Assembly (NCBI RefSeq): GCF_000011065.1
Contig: NC_004663.1
Coordinates: forward strand, 5,456,001-5,520,000
Source: Bacteroides thetaiotaomicron VPI-5482
GTDB lineage: Bacteria; Bacteroidota; Bacteroidia; Bacteroidales; Bacteroidaceae
Direction of reading: 5' to 3'
DNA length: 64,000 bases
A program made the translations under genes and the position numbers. Each line of letters starts with the position of its first letter. The stretch's first letter is position 1. Shown one piece after another: positions 37,401 to 44,586 of this stretch. The notes below the pieces were generated by a model. That model did no database searches. It was not told where the DNA came from and worked only from the letters and a program-made list of their open reading frames with translations.

Positions 37401-37716
37401 GAAAGACGCGTGGCTGGACCATGCGGCACGTTATAAGCAAAAGGCGTGGGAATTGAATCATAGCCGTTTCCGAATTTCCCGTCTGATGGCATACGCTGCT
37501 TACCACAAGCGGGATGCACTAATGGCAAAAGAAGCATGGGAGGATTTATTCACCCGACTGGAACATACACCTGCGCCTCCTTTCCGGATCACTAAACTGT
37601 TTCCACCCGAAGTTCCGGCCCCTTTGGATGAATGCGTCAGCATCAGTACAAATGATGCGGCACTTTGGAGCCTTGATGCTATCTATATGCAGGAGGTCAT
37701 TCCGATGGATGAATAA
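34420..37716 (+). CDS. PL26-like (exo-rhamnogalacturonan lyase / YetA family) protein with N-terminal LamG-like domain
   Basis: A 1098-residue secreted protein. After a signal peptide (about 1-18) comes a laminin-G/DUF6250-like sandwich (about 20-230; FHKYWKVESESPDYKVTFRG, ANKWYHIKITNENNRVSYYI). From about 245 it matches the PcRGLX/YetA architecture: PLHWIGNTPQQNKAVSLGVP and LAYWPDGSVKWKGI for the first RIFT-barrel domain, then a beta domain and an (alpha/alpha) barrel (WRYDIGGFAWDNTELASNMW, GLGSRHNVSHWGCGAKEARI). The PL26 founder releases unsaturated RG disaccharides from chain ends. Exo-RG lyase activity is inferred from this resemblance. It has its own promoter and terminator. Confidence 0.72.
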   Translation: MKSISIFLFLLITLASNAQDNKTSGLNARQFHKYWKVESESPDYKVTFRGDTAEILSPKGLTLWRKEKMSGKVTIEYDACVVVEAEGDRLSDLNCFWMASDPQYPDNIWKREKWRNGIFLNCYSLQLYYMGYGGNHNSTTRFRRYDGNEAAVTNAKARPAILKEYTDADHLLEANKWYHIKITNENNRVSYYINGVRLVDFRDAEPLTEGWFGFRTTLSRTRIANFHYECSSQETSEIPLHWIGNTPQQNKAVSLGVPFNEGELYPEHTLQLMTDKGEMLPTDTWALAYWPDGSVKWKGIAGVIPKNTEKLLLKKTGKKSKEKASSRTADDRSNKLSLSVVETPQSIRIETGIISAYIPRQGDFMIDSLFREGVKVGEKARLVCNTQSEPVLENTSQITFTNYTGRLTSATVERIGKVRTLVKLEGTHRSETGREWLPFVVRLYFYAGSEQIKIVHSFVYDGDQNKDFIRALGIRMDAPMREALYNRHVAFSCANGGVWSEPVQPLAGRRKLTLGKEDTLSLQQQQMDGKRIPPYEAFDGKNRDLLDNWASWNDYRLSQLSADAFSIRKRANDNNPWIGTFSGTRSGGYAFVGDITGGLGLCLHDFWQSYPSSLEISGAKTSSATITAWLWSPEGEPMDLRHYDNVAHDLNASYEDVQEGMSTPYGIARTTTLTLIPQKGYAGKKAFADVAESLSEPGILLPTPDYLHAQQAFGVWSLPDRSTSFRARVEDRLDAYIDFYRKAIEQNKWYGFWNYGDVMHAYDPVRHTWRYDIGGFAWDNTELASNMWLWYNFLRTGREDIWRMAEAMTRHTAEVDVYHIGPNAGLGSRHNVSHWGCGAKEARISQAAWNRFYYYLTTDERCGDLMTEVKDADQKLYELDPMRLAQPRSEYPCTAPARLRIGPDWLAYAGNWMTEWERTGNTVYRDKIVAGMKSIAALPNRIFTGPKALGFDPATGIITSECDPKLESSNHLMTIMGGFEVMNEMIRMIDLPEWKDAWLDHAARYKQKAWELNHSRFRISRLMAYAAYHKRDALMAKEAWEDLFTRLEHTPAPPFRITKLFPPEVPAPLDECVSISTNDAALWSLDAIYMQEVIPMDE

Positions 37717-37726
37717 TAGTTAGAAG

Positions 37727-37768
37727 AAAGCGGTTAATGCATTGTCAGTGAAATGCATTAACCGCTTT
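37727..37768. terminator. Bidirectional hairpin between PL26-like gene and CE12 esterase
   Basis: A perfect 17-bp stem (37727-37743 with 37752-37768) and an 8-base loop, between two convergent genes. There is no long T-run on either side, so it may act as an mRNA end protector as much as a terminator. Confidence 0.7.
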
Positions 37769-37794
37769 ATGAATATATCAGATGAGTCTGTCTC

Positions 37795-39429
37795 TTATTT
37801 CAAGTACTGTTTCAACGGGCAATCAGCCATTTTCAGTCCATCTGCGATGCTTTTGGCATTCATGTGCGCTCCTTTCAAAGAAGTATGCGTATGGTCATTG
37901 TTATAATAATCTGCCGCTTTCTTGATACCTTTCTTTTCGAGCTTGTCAGCACTTATTTTATTCAGGTCGATAAAATAGGCTCCGGTAGCTTCGGCAGCTT
38001 CGCGTGTCCATTTGCCGAAGGAGGCAGTGTTGCGTTCTATCTTTCCGTCTTTCCACTTATTGCGTGGGGTATGGCTTAAAACGATAGGTATCGCACCCTT
38101 TTCCTGAACGTCCATGATAAACTTCCTGAGATACCAGCCGAAAGTATAAATGACTTGATATTTACCTGTTTTCTCCATTAAAAATACTTTGCTTTCTTCT
38201 CCGGAGCCGGGCAATTCGGCACGGGCTTTTCCGGTATTTATCTCTCCAGCGTCATTGTGTCCGAACTGGATAAGAACAAAGTCTCCCGGTTGGAGTGCAT
38301 GATATACTTTATCCCAGCGACCTTCGTCAAGGAATGTACGGGCGCTGCGTCCTGCCATAGCACAATTCTCAACAGATATCTTATTCAGATCAAACTCATC
38401 TGCTATCACGCTGCCCCATCCCCACATACCGTTTTTATCGTTATCTTTATTTTTAACCGTACTGTCGCCGATGGTAAACAATACCGGGCGTCCTTCTTTG
38501 CGGCTCGAACCGGTAGCCTCATCCTTTTCAACAGGTTTCAGATACTTTGCCAATTCCAGCCCTTCGCAGGCGCGTATTCCGTCAGCGGCAGATTCGGCAT
38601 TCACTTTGGCACCAAAAGCGCTGGTATGAATGCGGTCGATATAGAACATATATTTCACTTTATTCTTGCCGAATTTCTCAAACTTGCGGGCGCTGATATC
38701 ATTCAAATCAATGAAAGGAACATTCTGTTCTTCCGCTACTTGCTTTGCCCACAAACCGAATGTTTTGTTGACACGGGTAATGATGGTGCTGTCTTTGTCT
38801 GCCCAGGCATTGCGGGGAGTCAGGGAGAATAAAATCGGGTGTGCTCCTTTGGCTTTTACATCGTTGATGAAACGGCGCATATATTCTCCGTAGGTATATA
38901 CAGTCTCTTTGACTCCGGTTTCCTTGATTGTCACATTCAGACTGTCCTTGCCGATTCCCGGAATGGAGGCGCGGGCACGTCCGCTGTCATAGGGGCCGTT
39001 ATCATTGTGTCCCAGTTCGATGATTACCCAGTCTCCGGCTTGCACGCCTTTGATTACATCCGGCCAGAGGCGGTTGTAGAAGGTGCGGCTGCTAGTTCCT
39101 CCCAAAGCATGATTCTCAACGGTGATTCGGTTGGAGTCGAAATAATCTCCTGCGTAATATCCCCAGCCCCATTGGCCGTTGTTGCCGTTTCCTAAAGTAC
39201 CGGTGCGCATGGTAGAGTTGCCGACCAGGAATAAGACCGGATTGTTACCTTTACGGCTTGCTCCGGCAACGGGGCGTGCCGTGCGTGCTTTATTCAGACT
39301 GTCCAGTGTGTTGTCTACCACCTGATTCACATCTTTCATTGGAGAAGCAATGTTGTTTTGTGCCTGCATCTGCAAGCTGCATATGATGGCTGTGAGCCAG
39401 CATAAGCAGTGAAATACCTTGTTTTTCAT
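37795..39429 (-). CDS. Tandem rhamnogalacturonan acetylesterase (two CE12-type SGNH domains)
   Basis: A 544-residue secreted protein (signal peptide about 1-23) with two similar SGNH domains. Domain 1 (about 65-280): FLVGNSTMRTG with the serine, GGTSSR, LGHND and DRIHTSAFG. Domain 2 (about 315-535): TIGDSTVKNKD, AGRSAR, FGHND and DHTHTSLKG. Both keep Ser, Gly, Asn and the Asp/His pair, so both should be active. CE12 enzymes such as RhgT/YesT remove acetyl groups from galacturonic acid in RG-I, opening the chain to lyases. Its ATG overlaps the frameshifted end of GH105 upstream, and the two form a minus-strand operon. Confidence 0.87.
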   Translation of the reverse strand: MKNKVFHCLCWLTAIICSLQMQAQNNIASPMKDVNQVVDNTLDSLNKARTARPVAGASRKGNNPVLFLVGNSTMRTGTLGNGNNGQWGWGYYAGDYFDSNRITVENHALGGTSSRTFYNRLWPDVIKGVQAGDWVIIELGHNDNGPYDSGRARASIPGIGKDSLNVTIKETGVKETVYTYGEYMRRFINDVKAKGAHPILFSLTPRNAWADKDSTIITRVNKTFGLWAKQVAEEQNVPFIDLNDISARKFEKFGKNKVKYMFYIDRIHTSAFGAKVNAESAADGIRACEGLELAKYLKPVEKDEATGSSRKEGRPVLFTIGDSTVKNKDNDKNGMWGWGSVIADEFDLNKISVENCAMAGRSARTFLDEGRWDKVYHALQPGDFVLIQFGHNDAGEINTGKARAELPGSGEESKVFLMEKTGKYQVIYTFGWYLRKFIMDVQEKGAIPIVLSHTPRNKWKDGKIERNTASFGKWTREAAEATGAYFIDLNKISADKLEKKGIKKAADYYNNDHTHTSLKGAHMNAKSIADGLKMADCPLKQYLK

Positions 39430-40590
39430 TTACCTGATAAATAATGCTCTTATTTTAACTTGTAAACTTCTGTACCTGCTAATAGGAAACATCCTACACC
39501 ATAATCTTTCAAAATCGGGAACACTTTTGTAAGTTACCGGCTGCCCGTCTTTCGGTTCTTTGCCTGTTCCTTGTACATAGCCCAAGAAACCATTCGGATG
39601 AACTGCCTCTTTTACCATTGCATTCCATGCTTTCAGTGCAACAGGGAGATATTCTTTACGGTCGAGTAATCCGTTGCGGATTCCCCATGCCATTCCGTAT
39701 ACAAACAAGGCTGTGCCCGAAGTTTCTTTACCTCCGAAATTGCTTTCATCGTGGAGGCTTACGTTCCAGAAGCCGTCTGTACGCTGACATTGCTTCAAGG
39801 CTTTGCTCATGGTCAGGAAGTCATTGATATAGTCCTGACGATGTGTTTCGTCAGCGGGGATTTCATCCAATACACGCACAAGGGCTGCATATACCCAACC
39901 GTTTCCTCTGGACCAGTAGCAGTTCTTGCCGTTCGGCTCTTTGTAAGGAGGATCAAAATCCTGATCGCGCCACCATAATCCTTCTTTGGCATTGTACATA
40001 CCGGCTTCTCCTTCTGTGTTGCGGGTATAGGAATACAGATCCCACATTTTGTCATAGTACTTTTGTTCGCCGGTCATCTTGCCAAACTTGGCATAAATCG
40101 GCATTGCCATTTGTATAGCGTCAATCCAGTCCCAATCATTTACTTGCGGAGTATTTACGACCATATCGATGCTGGCTTTTATATTCCGGATCATGTTAGG
40201 GTCGGAGGGACACATATTATATAGGTCAATGTAAACTTGTCCGCAGCATTGGTCATCCGCATTGCGGGTCGTGTTTCCATTACGCATTCCCCATTTGTGG
40301 AAATTCGCCCAATCGTATGTATAGCTATAATAATCTTCGCGCGGGTAAATGCTATATAAAGCTATCAGCCCTTCATAATATACTCCGCGAGTCCAGATAT
40401 TGCTGGGGCGAACTCTGCCAAAAAACGAGGGTAGGGTATAATCGGCATACTTTTTCATAAAGTAGTCGTTTACTTTTACGATGGTTGCCAAAGTCTCCTT
40501 TTGTTCGGGCAACTCTTGCGCACCGGCTGAACCGGCAGACATGCTACTCAGGAGAGTTGCTGTAATAAATGAGAGGAGTAATTTCTTCAT
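39430..40590 (-). CDS. GH105 unsaturated rhamnogalacturonyl hydrolase, C-terminus frameshifted
   Basis: A 386-residue protein as read, with a signal peptide (about 1-24) and an (alpha/alpha)6 barrel. GH105 features: NARQ-like DDQCCGQVYIDLY, the catalytic aspartate in WDWIDAIQMAMP (about 155), WWRDQDFDPPY and YWSRGNGWVYAAL. The family hydrolyses the unsaturated galacturonyl residue left by RG lyases. After VPDFE the read frame gives ERLWCRMFPIS and an unrelated tail, whereas the next frame encodes DYGVGCFLLAGTEVYKLK and a stop at 39450, the normal family ending. One extra A in the AAA at 39507-39509 explains this. It is either a real mutation or a sequencing error. Confidence 0.9.
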   Translation of the reverse strand: MKKLLLSFITATLLSSMSAGSAGAQELPEQKETLATIVKVNDYFMKKYADYTLPSFFGRVRPSNIWTRGVYYEGLIALYSIYPREDYYSYTYDWANFHKWGMRNGNTTRNADDQCCGQVYIDLYNMCPSDPNMIRNIKASIDMVVNTPQVNDWDWIDAIQMAMPIYAKFGKMTGEQKYYDKMWDLYSYTRNTEGEAGMYNAKEGLWWRDQDFDPPYKEPNGKNCYWSRGNGWVYAALVRVLDEIPADETHRQDYINDFLTMSKALKQCQRTDGFWNVSLHDESNFGGKETSGTALFVYGMAWGIRNGLLDRKEYLPVALKAWNAMVKEAVHPNGFLGYVQGTGKEPKDGQPVTYKSVPDFERLWCRMFPISRYRSLQVKIRALFIR

Positions 40591-40642
40591 GGTATAAAAA
40601 CTGTTTATAAATAAAATTAGCTACTATAATTGATTTCACGGG

Positions 40643-40673
40643 CAAAGATAGGGGAATCTTTTTTCCTCTTCAA
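40643..40673 (-). promoter_or_regulatory. Promoter of the GH105-CE12 operon
   Basis: On the minus strand TATCTTTG (40650-40643) with TTG (40673-40671) exactly 20 bases upstream. Predicted start near 40636, about 45 bases before the GH105 ATG. Confidence 0.75.
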
Positions 40674-40680
40674 TGGAATA

Positions 40681-40710
40681 TTGTCCACAAGTATTTAAAT
40701 TTGTCCATAA
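40681..40710. repeat. Direct repeat with 20-bp period in the GH105/PL11 divergent promoter region
   Basis: TTGTCCACAA (40681) and TTGTCCATAA (40701) match in 9 of 10 positions at 20-bp spacing, seven bases upstream of the minus-strand -33 box. Candidate binding site for an HTCS AraC-type domain; this is inference. Confidence 0.5.
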
Positions 40711-40798
40711 TGCCTTCGGAAAGGGAGTGCGATGGTTAAAAAGGCAATTTATACATAGATTTGTACGATATTCTATTTTATGGGTAGACCATATCGCT

Positions 40799-40806
40799 TA
40801 CTTTTG
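40799..40806 (+). promoter_or_regulatory. Promoter -7 box for the PL11 operon
   Basis: TACTTTTG fits TAnnTTTG, 50 bases before the ATG at 40857. The -33 position reads TTT, a partial match. Confidence 0.5.
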
Positions 40807-40856
40807 CACGACGTTATTCTAAATATGATAAGAACACTTTGATTAATGATAAAACT

Positions 40857-42698
40857 ATGAAATGTACAAGCATCTTTTTTAGTTTGTTGGTAATAGCGAC
40901 TTTTGTAGTTGCCCAGCCAAACTATGATTTTACTAAACTGAAACGAGAACATTTAGGACGTGGCGTAATTGCCATTCGTGAGAATCCGTCAACCGTAGTC
41001 GTTTCTTGGCGCTATCTTTCTTCTGATCCGATGGACGAATCCTTTGATATATACCGGGATGGTAAAAAGGTGAATAAACATCCGCTGAAAAATGCAACTT
41101 TCTTCCAGGATTCTTATCAGGGAACAGAACCTGCACTCTATACGGTAAAAGCTATAAAAGGTAAAACAGAAAGCAATTATCAACTGCCGGCAGATGCTCC
41201 GACAGGATATTTAAATATTCCTTTGGTACGCCCCGAGGGAGGTACTACTCCGTCCGGACAAGCATACACTTATGCTCCGAATGATGCCAGTATCGGTGAT
41301 GTAGACGGGGATGGTGAATATGAGATTATTTTGAAATGGGATCCGTCCAATGCACATGATAACGCTCATGACGGTTATACGGGACCGGTGATTTTTGACT
41401 GTTATAAGTTGAACGGGCAGCAGTTGTGGCGTATCAATATGGGACGCAATGTACGCGCCGGTGCACATTATACACAGTTTATGGTCTTCGATCTGGACGG
41501 TGACGGCCGTGCGGAAGTGGTAATGAAGACCGGAGACGGAACAGTGGACGGAACGGGAAAGGTGATCGGTGATGCGAATGCGGATTATCGGAATGAGCGA
41601 GGACGTATTCTGACAGGCCCGGAGTATCTGACCATCTTTAACGGACTGACCGGAGAAGCAATGCAAACGATTGATTATGTGCCCGAACGTGGCAATCTGA
41701 TGGACTGGGGCGACGGACGTGCCAATCGTAGCGACCGTTATCTGGCTTGTATTGCGTATTTGGATGGAGTACATCCGAGTGTGGTGATGTGCCGTGGATA
41801 TTATACACGTACTGTATTGGCTGCCTATGACTGGGATGGTAAGAATTTGAAGAACCGCTGGGTATTCGACAGTAATAATCCCGGTTGCAGAGCTTATGCC
41901 GGACAAGGAAACCATAATCTTCGTGTAGGTGATGTAGATGGTGACGGCTGCGATGAGATTGTATATGGACAATGTACGATCAATAACGATGGAACCGGAC
42001 TTTATTCTACCCGCATGGGGCATGGTGATGCTATGCATCTGACTCACTTTGATCCTTCCCGTCCGGGATTGCAGGTTTGGAGTTGCCACGAGAACAGAAG
42101 AGATGGCTCAACTTTCCGGGATGCAGCTACGGGAGAAATTATTTTCCAGATAAAGAGTAATACTGATGTAGGTCGTTGTATGGCTGCTGATATTGATCCT
42201 AATCATCCCGGAGTTGAAATGTGGTCTTTAGATTCTAAAGGTGTCAGAAATGTGAAAGGGGAAGTGATTGCTTCCAGAGTCAGAGGATTGTCTACGAATA
42301 TGGCTGTCTGGTGGGATGGTGATCTCTTGCGTGAGTTGCTGGATCGTAATGTAGTCAGTAAATATAATTGGGAGAAAGGACTTTGTGAACGTATCGCTGT
42401 TTTTGAAGGTGCTCTTTCTAATAACGGAACAAAGTCAACTCCTTGTCTGCAAGGAGATATTGTAGGAGACTGGCGAGAAGAAGTATTGTTACGTACAGCC
42501 GATAATACAGCTTTGAGGCTTTATGTCTCTACCATTCCTACGGACTACCGTTTCCATACTTTCCTGGAAGATCCGGTTTACCGTATCAGTATTGCGACTC
42601 AAAATGTGGCTTATAATCAGCCTACTCAGCCCGGATTCTATTTTGGTCCGGAGTTGCGTGGCACTATATTCAGAGGATGTAAAATACCTAAAAAGTAA
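40857..42698 (+). CDS. PL11 rhamnogalacturonan lyase
   Basis: A 613-residue secreted enzyme. The ATG at 40857 begins a proper signal peptide (MKCTSIFFSLLVIATF, ending VVAQ); the frame opens earlier only at a TTG. PL11 features: an N-terminal beta domain (GRGVIAIRENPSTVVVSWRY), then an eight-bladed propeller rich in calcium-binding DxDGDG loops (GDVDGDGEYEIILKWDPSNA, DLDGDGRAEVVMKTGDGT, GDVDGDGCDEIVYGQC) and a C-terminal YRISIATQNVAYNQPTQPGF typical of YesW/YesX. It cleaves rhamnosyl-galacturonosyl bonds in the RG-I backbone by beta-elimination. It begins an operon with GH105 (3-base gap) and rhaM, a logical lyase, hydrolase, rhamnose-processing series. Confidence 0.94.
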   Translation: MKCTSIFFSLLVIATFVVAQPNYDFTKLKREHLGRGVIAIRENPSTVVVSWRYLSSDPMDESFDIYRDGKKVNKHPLKNATFFQDSYQGTEPALYTVKAIKGKTESNYQLPADAPTGYLNIPLVRPEGGTTPSGQAYTYAPNDASIGDVDGDGEYEIILKWDPSNAHDNAHDGYTGPVIFDCYKLNGQQLWRINMGRNVRAGAHYTQFMVFDLDGDGRAEVVMKTGDGTVDGTGKVIGDANADYRNERGRILTGPEYLTIFNGLTGEAMQTIDYVPERGNLMDWGDGRANRSDRYLACIAYLDGVHPSVVMCRGYYTRTVLAAYDWDGKNLKNRWVFDSNNPGCRAYAGQGNHNLRVGDVDGDGCDEIVYGQCTINNDGTGLYSTRMGHGDAMHLTHFDPSRPGLQVWSCHENRRDGSTFRDAATGEIIFQIKSNTDVGRCMAADIDPNHPGVEMWSLDSKGVRNVKGEVIASRVRGLSTNMAVWWDGDLLRELLDRNVVSKYNWEKGLCERIAVFEGALSNNGTKSTPCLQGDIVGDWREEVLLRTADNTALRLYVSTIPTDYRFHTFLEDPVYRISIATQNVAYNQPTQPGFYFGPELRGTIFRGCKIPKK

Positions 42699-42701
42699 AT
42701 T

Positions 42702-44099
42702 ATGAATTATCGTATGATGACCGTTGCTGCGTTATTGGTAGCACTACCTGCCTGTGCGCAGAAAAAGAAAGCAGTAATCAATGATTCAAATACCCCCTTG
42801 CATTTACTGCAGCCTGCTTATCAGGGTACTTATGGTGATTTGACCCCCGAACAGGTTAAAAAAGACATCGATCGTGTTTTTGCGTATATAGATAAGGAGA
42901 CACCGGCTCGTGTAGTGGATAAGAATACCGGTAAGGTGATTACGGATTATACTGCAATGGGGGATGAGGCGCAGCTGGAACGCGGGGCTTTTCGTCTGGC
43001 AAGTTATGAATGGGGTGTCACTTATTCCGCTCTGATAGCGGCTGCCGAAACAACAGGTGATAAGCGTTATACTGACTATGTTCAGAATCGTTTCCGCTTT
43101 TTGGCGGAAGTCGCTCCGCATTTCAAACGTGTCTATGAAGAAAAAGGGAAGACTGATTCGCAATTGTTGCAAATCCTGACTCCTCATGCGTTGGATGATG
43201 CGGGAGCCGTATGTACTGCCATGATTAAATTACGGTTGAAAGACGAGTCTCTTCCGGTTGACGGATTAATTCAGAATTACTTTGATTTTATCATCAACAA
43301 AGAATATCGTCTGGCAGACGGAACGTTTGCCCGTAATCGTCCTCAGCGGAATACTCTTTGGCTGGATGATATGTTTATGGGCATTCCGGCGGTAGCGCAG
43401 ATGAGTCGTTATGATAAGGAAGCGAAGAATAAATATCTGGCAGAAGCCGTGAAGCAATTCCTGCAATTTGCAGACCGTATGTTTATCCCCGAAAAGGGAT
43501 TGTACAGACACGGATGGGTGGAAAGCAGTACGGATCATCCGGCTTTTTGCTGGGCACGTGCCAATGGATGGGCGCTGCTGACAGCTTGTGAACTGCTGGA
43601 TGTATTGCCGGAAGATTATCCCCAACGTCCGAAGGTGATGGATTATTTCCGTGCTCATGTGCGCGGAGTGACGGCGTTGCAAAGTGGAGAAGGATTTTGG
43701 CACCAGTTGCTCGACTGCAATGATTCTTATCTGGAAACTTCTGCAACTGCTATCTATGTATATTGTCTGGCACACGCCATTAATAAAGGTTGGATTGATG
43801 CGATAGCGTATGGTCCTGTTGCCCAGTTGGGATGGCATGCCGTCGCCGGAAAGATAAATGAAGAAGGACAGGTGGAAGGCACTTGCGTAGGCACCGGTAT
43901 GGCTTTCGATCCGGCTTTCTATTATTATCGTCCGGTCAATGTATATGCGGCGCATGGATACGGACCGGTGCTTTGGGCAGGTGCGGAAATGATTCGTTTG
44001 CTCAACACCCAACATCCTCAGATGAATGACAGTGCCGTGCAATATTATCAGGAAAAGCAGAAGACGACAGCTCCTATCTTTGCGGTAGATAGTGAATAA
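42702..44099 (+). CDS. GH105 unsaturated rhamnogalacturonyl hydrolase (second)
   Basis: A 465-residue secreted or periplasmic protein (signal peptide with a possible lipobox LPAC about Cys 18). (Alpha/alpha)6 barrel of GH105 type: ITPHALDDAGAVCTAMI-like region (LTPHALDDAGAV), the catalytic aspartate region in NTLWLDDMFMGIP (about 224), LYRHGWVESSTDHPAFCWAR, and WHQLLDCNDSYLETSATAIY. It would remove unsaturated galacturonic acid from lyase products. It differs strongly from the GH105 at 39430, suggesting different substrate length or decoration. Three bases after PL11 and 30 before rhaM. Confidence 0.88.
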   Translation: MNYRMMTVAALLVALPACAQKKKAVINDSNTPLHLLQPAYQGTYGDLTPEQVKKDIDRVFAYIDKETPARVVDKNTGKVITDYTAMGDEAQLERGAFRLASYEWGVTYSALIAAAETTGDKRYTDYVQNRFRFLAEVAPHFKRVYEEKGKTDSQLLQILTPHALDDAGAVCTAMIKLRLKDESLPVDGLIQNYFDFIINKEYRLADGTFARNRPQRNTLWLDDMFMGIPAVAQMSRYDKEAKNKYLAEAVKQFLQFADRMFIPEKGLYRHGWVESSTDHPAFCWARANGWALLTACELLDVLPEDYPQRPKVMDYFRAHVRGVTALQSGEGFWHQLLDCNDSYLETSATAIYVYCLAHAINKGWIDAIAYGPVAQLGWHAVAGKINEEGQVEGTCVGTGMAFDPAFYYYRPVNVYAAHGYGPVLWAGAEMIRLLNTQHPQMNDSAVQYYQEKQKTTAPIFAVDSE

Positions 44100-44129
44100 A
44101 TAAAAGATTAACTTTAAAATATAGGAACC

Positions 44130-44444
44130 ATGAAACGAGAAGCATTCAAAATGTATCTGAAACCGGGCTATGAAGCAGAATACGAAAAAAGGCATGCCGC
44201 TATCTGGCCTGAATTAAAAGCACTGCTTTCAAAAAATGGGGTGTCGGATTATTCTATATATTGGGATAAAGAAACCAATATTCTATTTGCTTTCCAGAAA
44301 ACAGAAGGAGAAGGAGGTTCGCAGGACTTGGGCAACACAGAGATTGTACAGAAATGGTGGGATTATATGGCAGATATCATGGAAGTGAATCCGGACAATT
44401 CACCGGTTTCAATACCATTGCCGGAAGTCTTTCATATGGACTAG
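44130..44444 (+). CDS. rhaM: L-rhamnose mutarotase
   Basis: A 104-residue cytoplasmic protein of the RhaM family: MKREAFKMYLKPGYEAEYEK, RHAAIWPELKALLSKNGVSDYSIY (shown in part), and a Trp-rich C-terminal region with QKWWDYMADIM. Length is normal for the family. It interconverts alpha and beta anomers of L-rhamnose, speeding entry into rhamnose isomerase. Last gene of the PL11-GH105-rhaM operon, which links RG-I backbone breakdown to rhamnose use. Confidence 0.93.
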   Translation: MKREAFKMYLKPGYEAEYEKRHAAIWPELKALLSKNGVSDYSIYWDKETNILFAFQKTEGEGGSQDLGNTEIVQKWWDYMADIMEVNPDNSPVSIPLPEVFHMD

Positions 44445-44463
44445 AACCCTTAGACAGAATTGA

Positions 44464-44506
44464 TATCAGGGGGATGTTTGATTAAAAAACAAGCATCCTC
44501 CTGATA
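44464..44506 (+). terminator. Hairpin terminator after rhaM
   Basis: A 17-bp stem with G-U pairs (44464-44480 with 44490-44506) and a 9-base A-rich loop. It has no strong T-run but separates the rhaM operon from the HTCS gene. A -7-like TATTTTTG follows at 44548-44555 for HTCS 1. Confidence 0.65.
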
Positions 44507-44586
44507 CTATTTATGGATTGTTTCTTTATTATTTCAACTATCTTGACTATTTTTGTCTGGCATTTATCATTAATCTTAGAATCTAT

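Noticed and set aside
38257..38832. 191-codon plus-strand open frame opposite the tandem esterase
   Set aside because: It is antisense to a clear CE12 gene and has no recognisable domain.
41211..42089. 292-codon minus-strand open frame opposite PL11
   Set aside because: It is antisense to the conserved PL11 propeller and has a mirror-like repetitive composition caused by the DxDGDG repeats.
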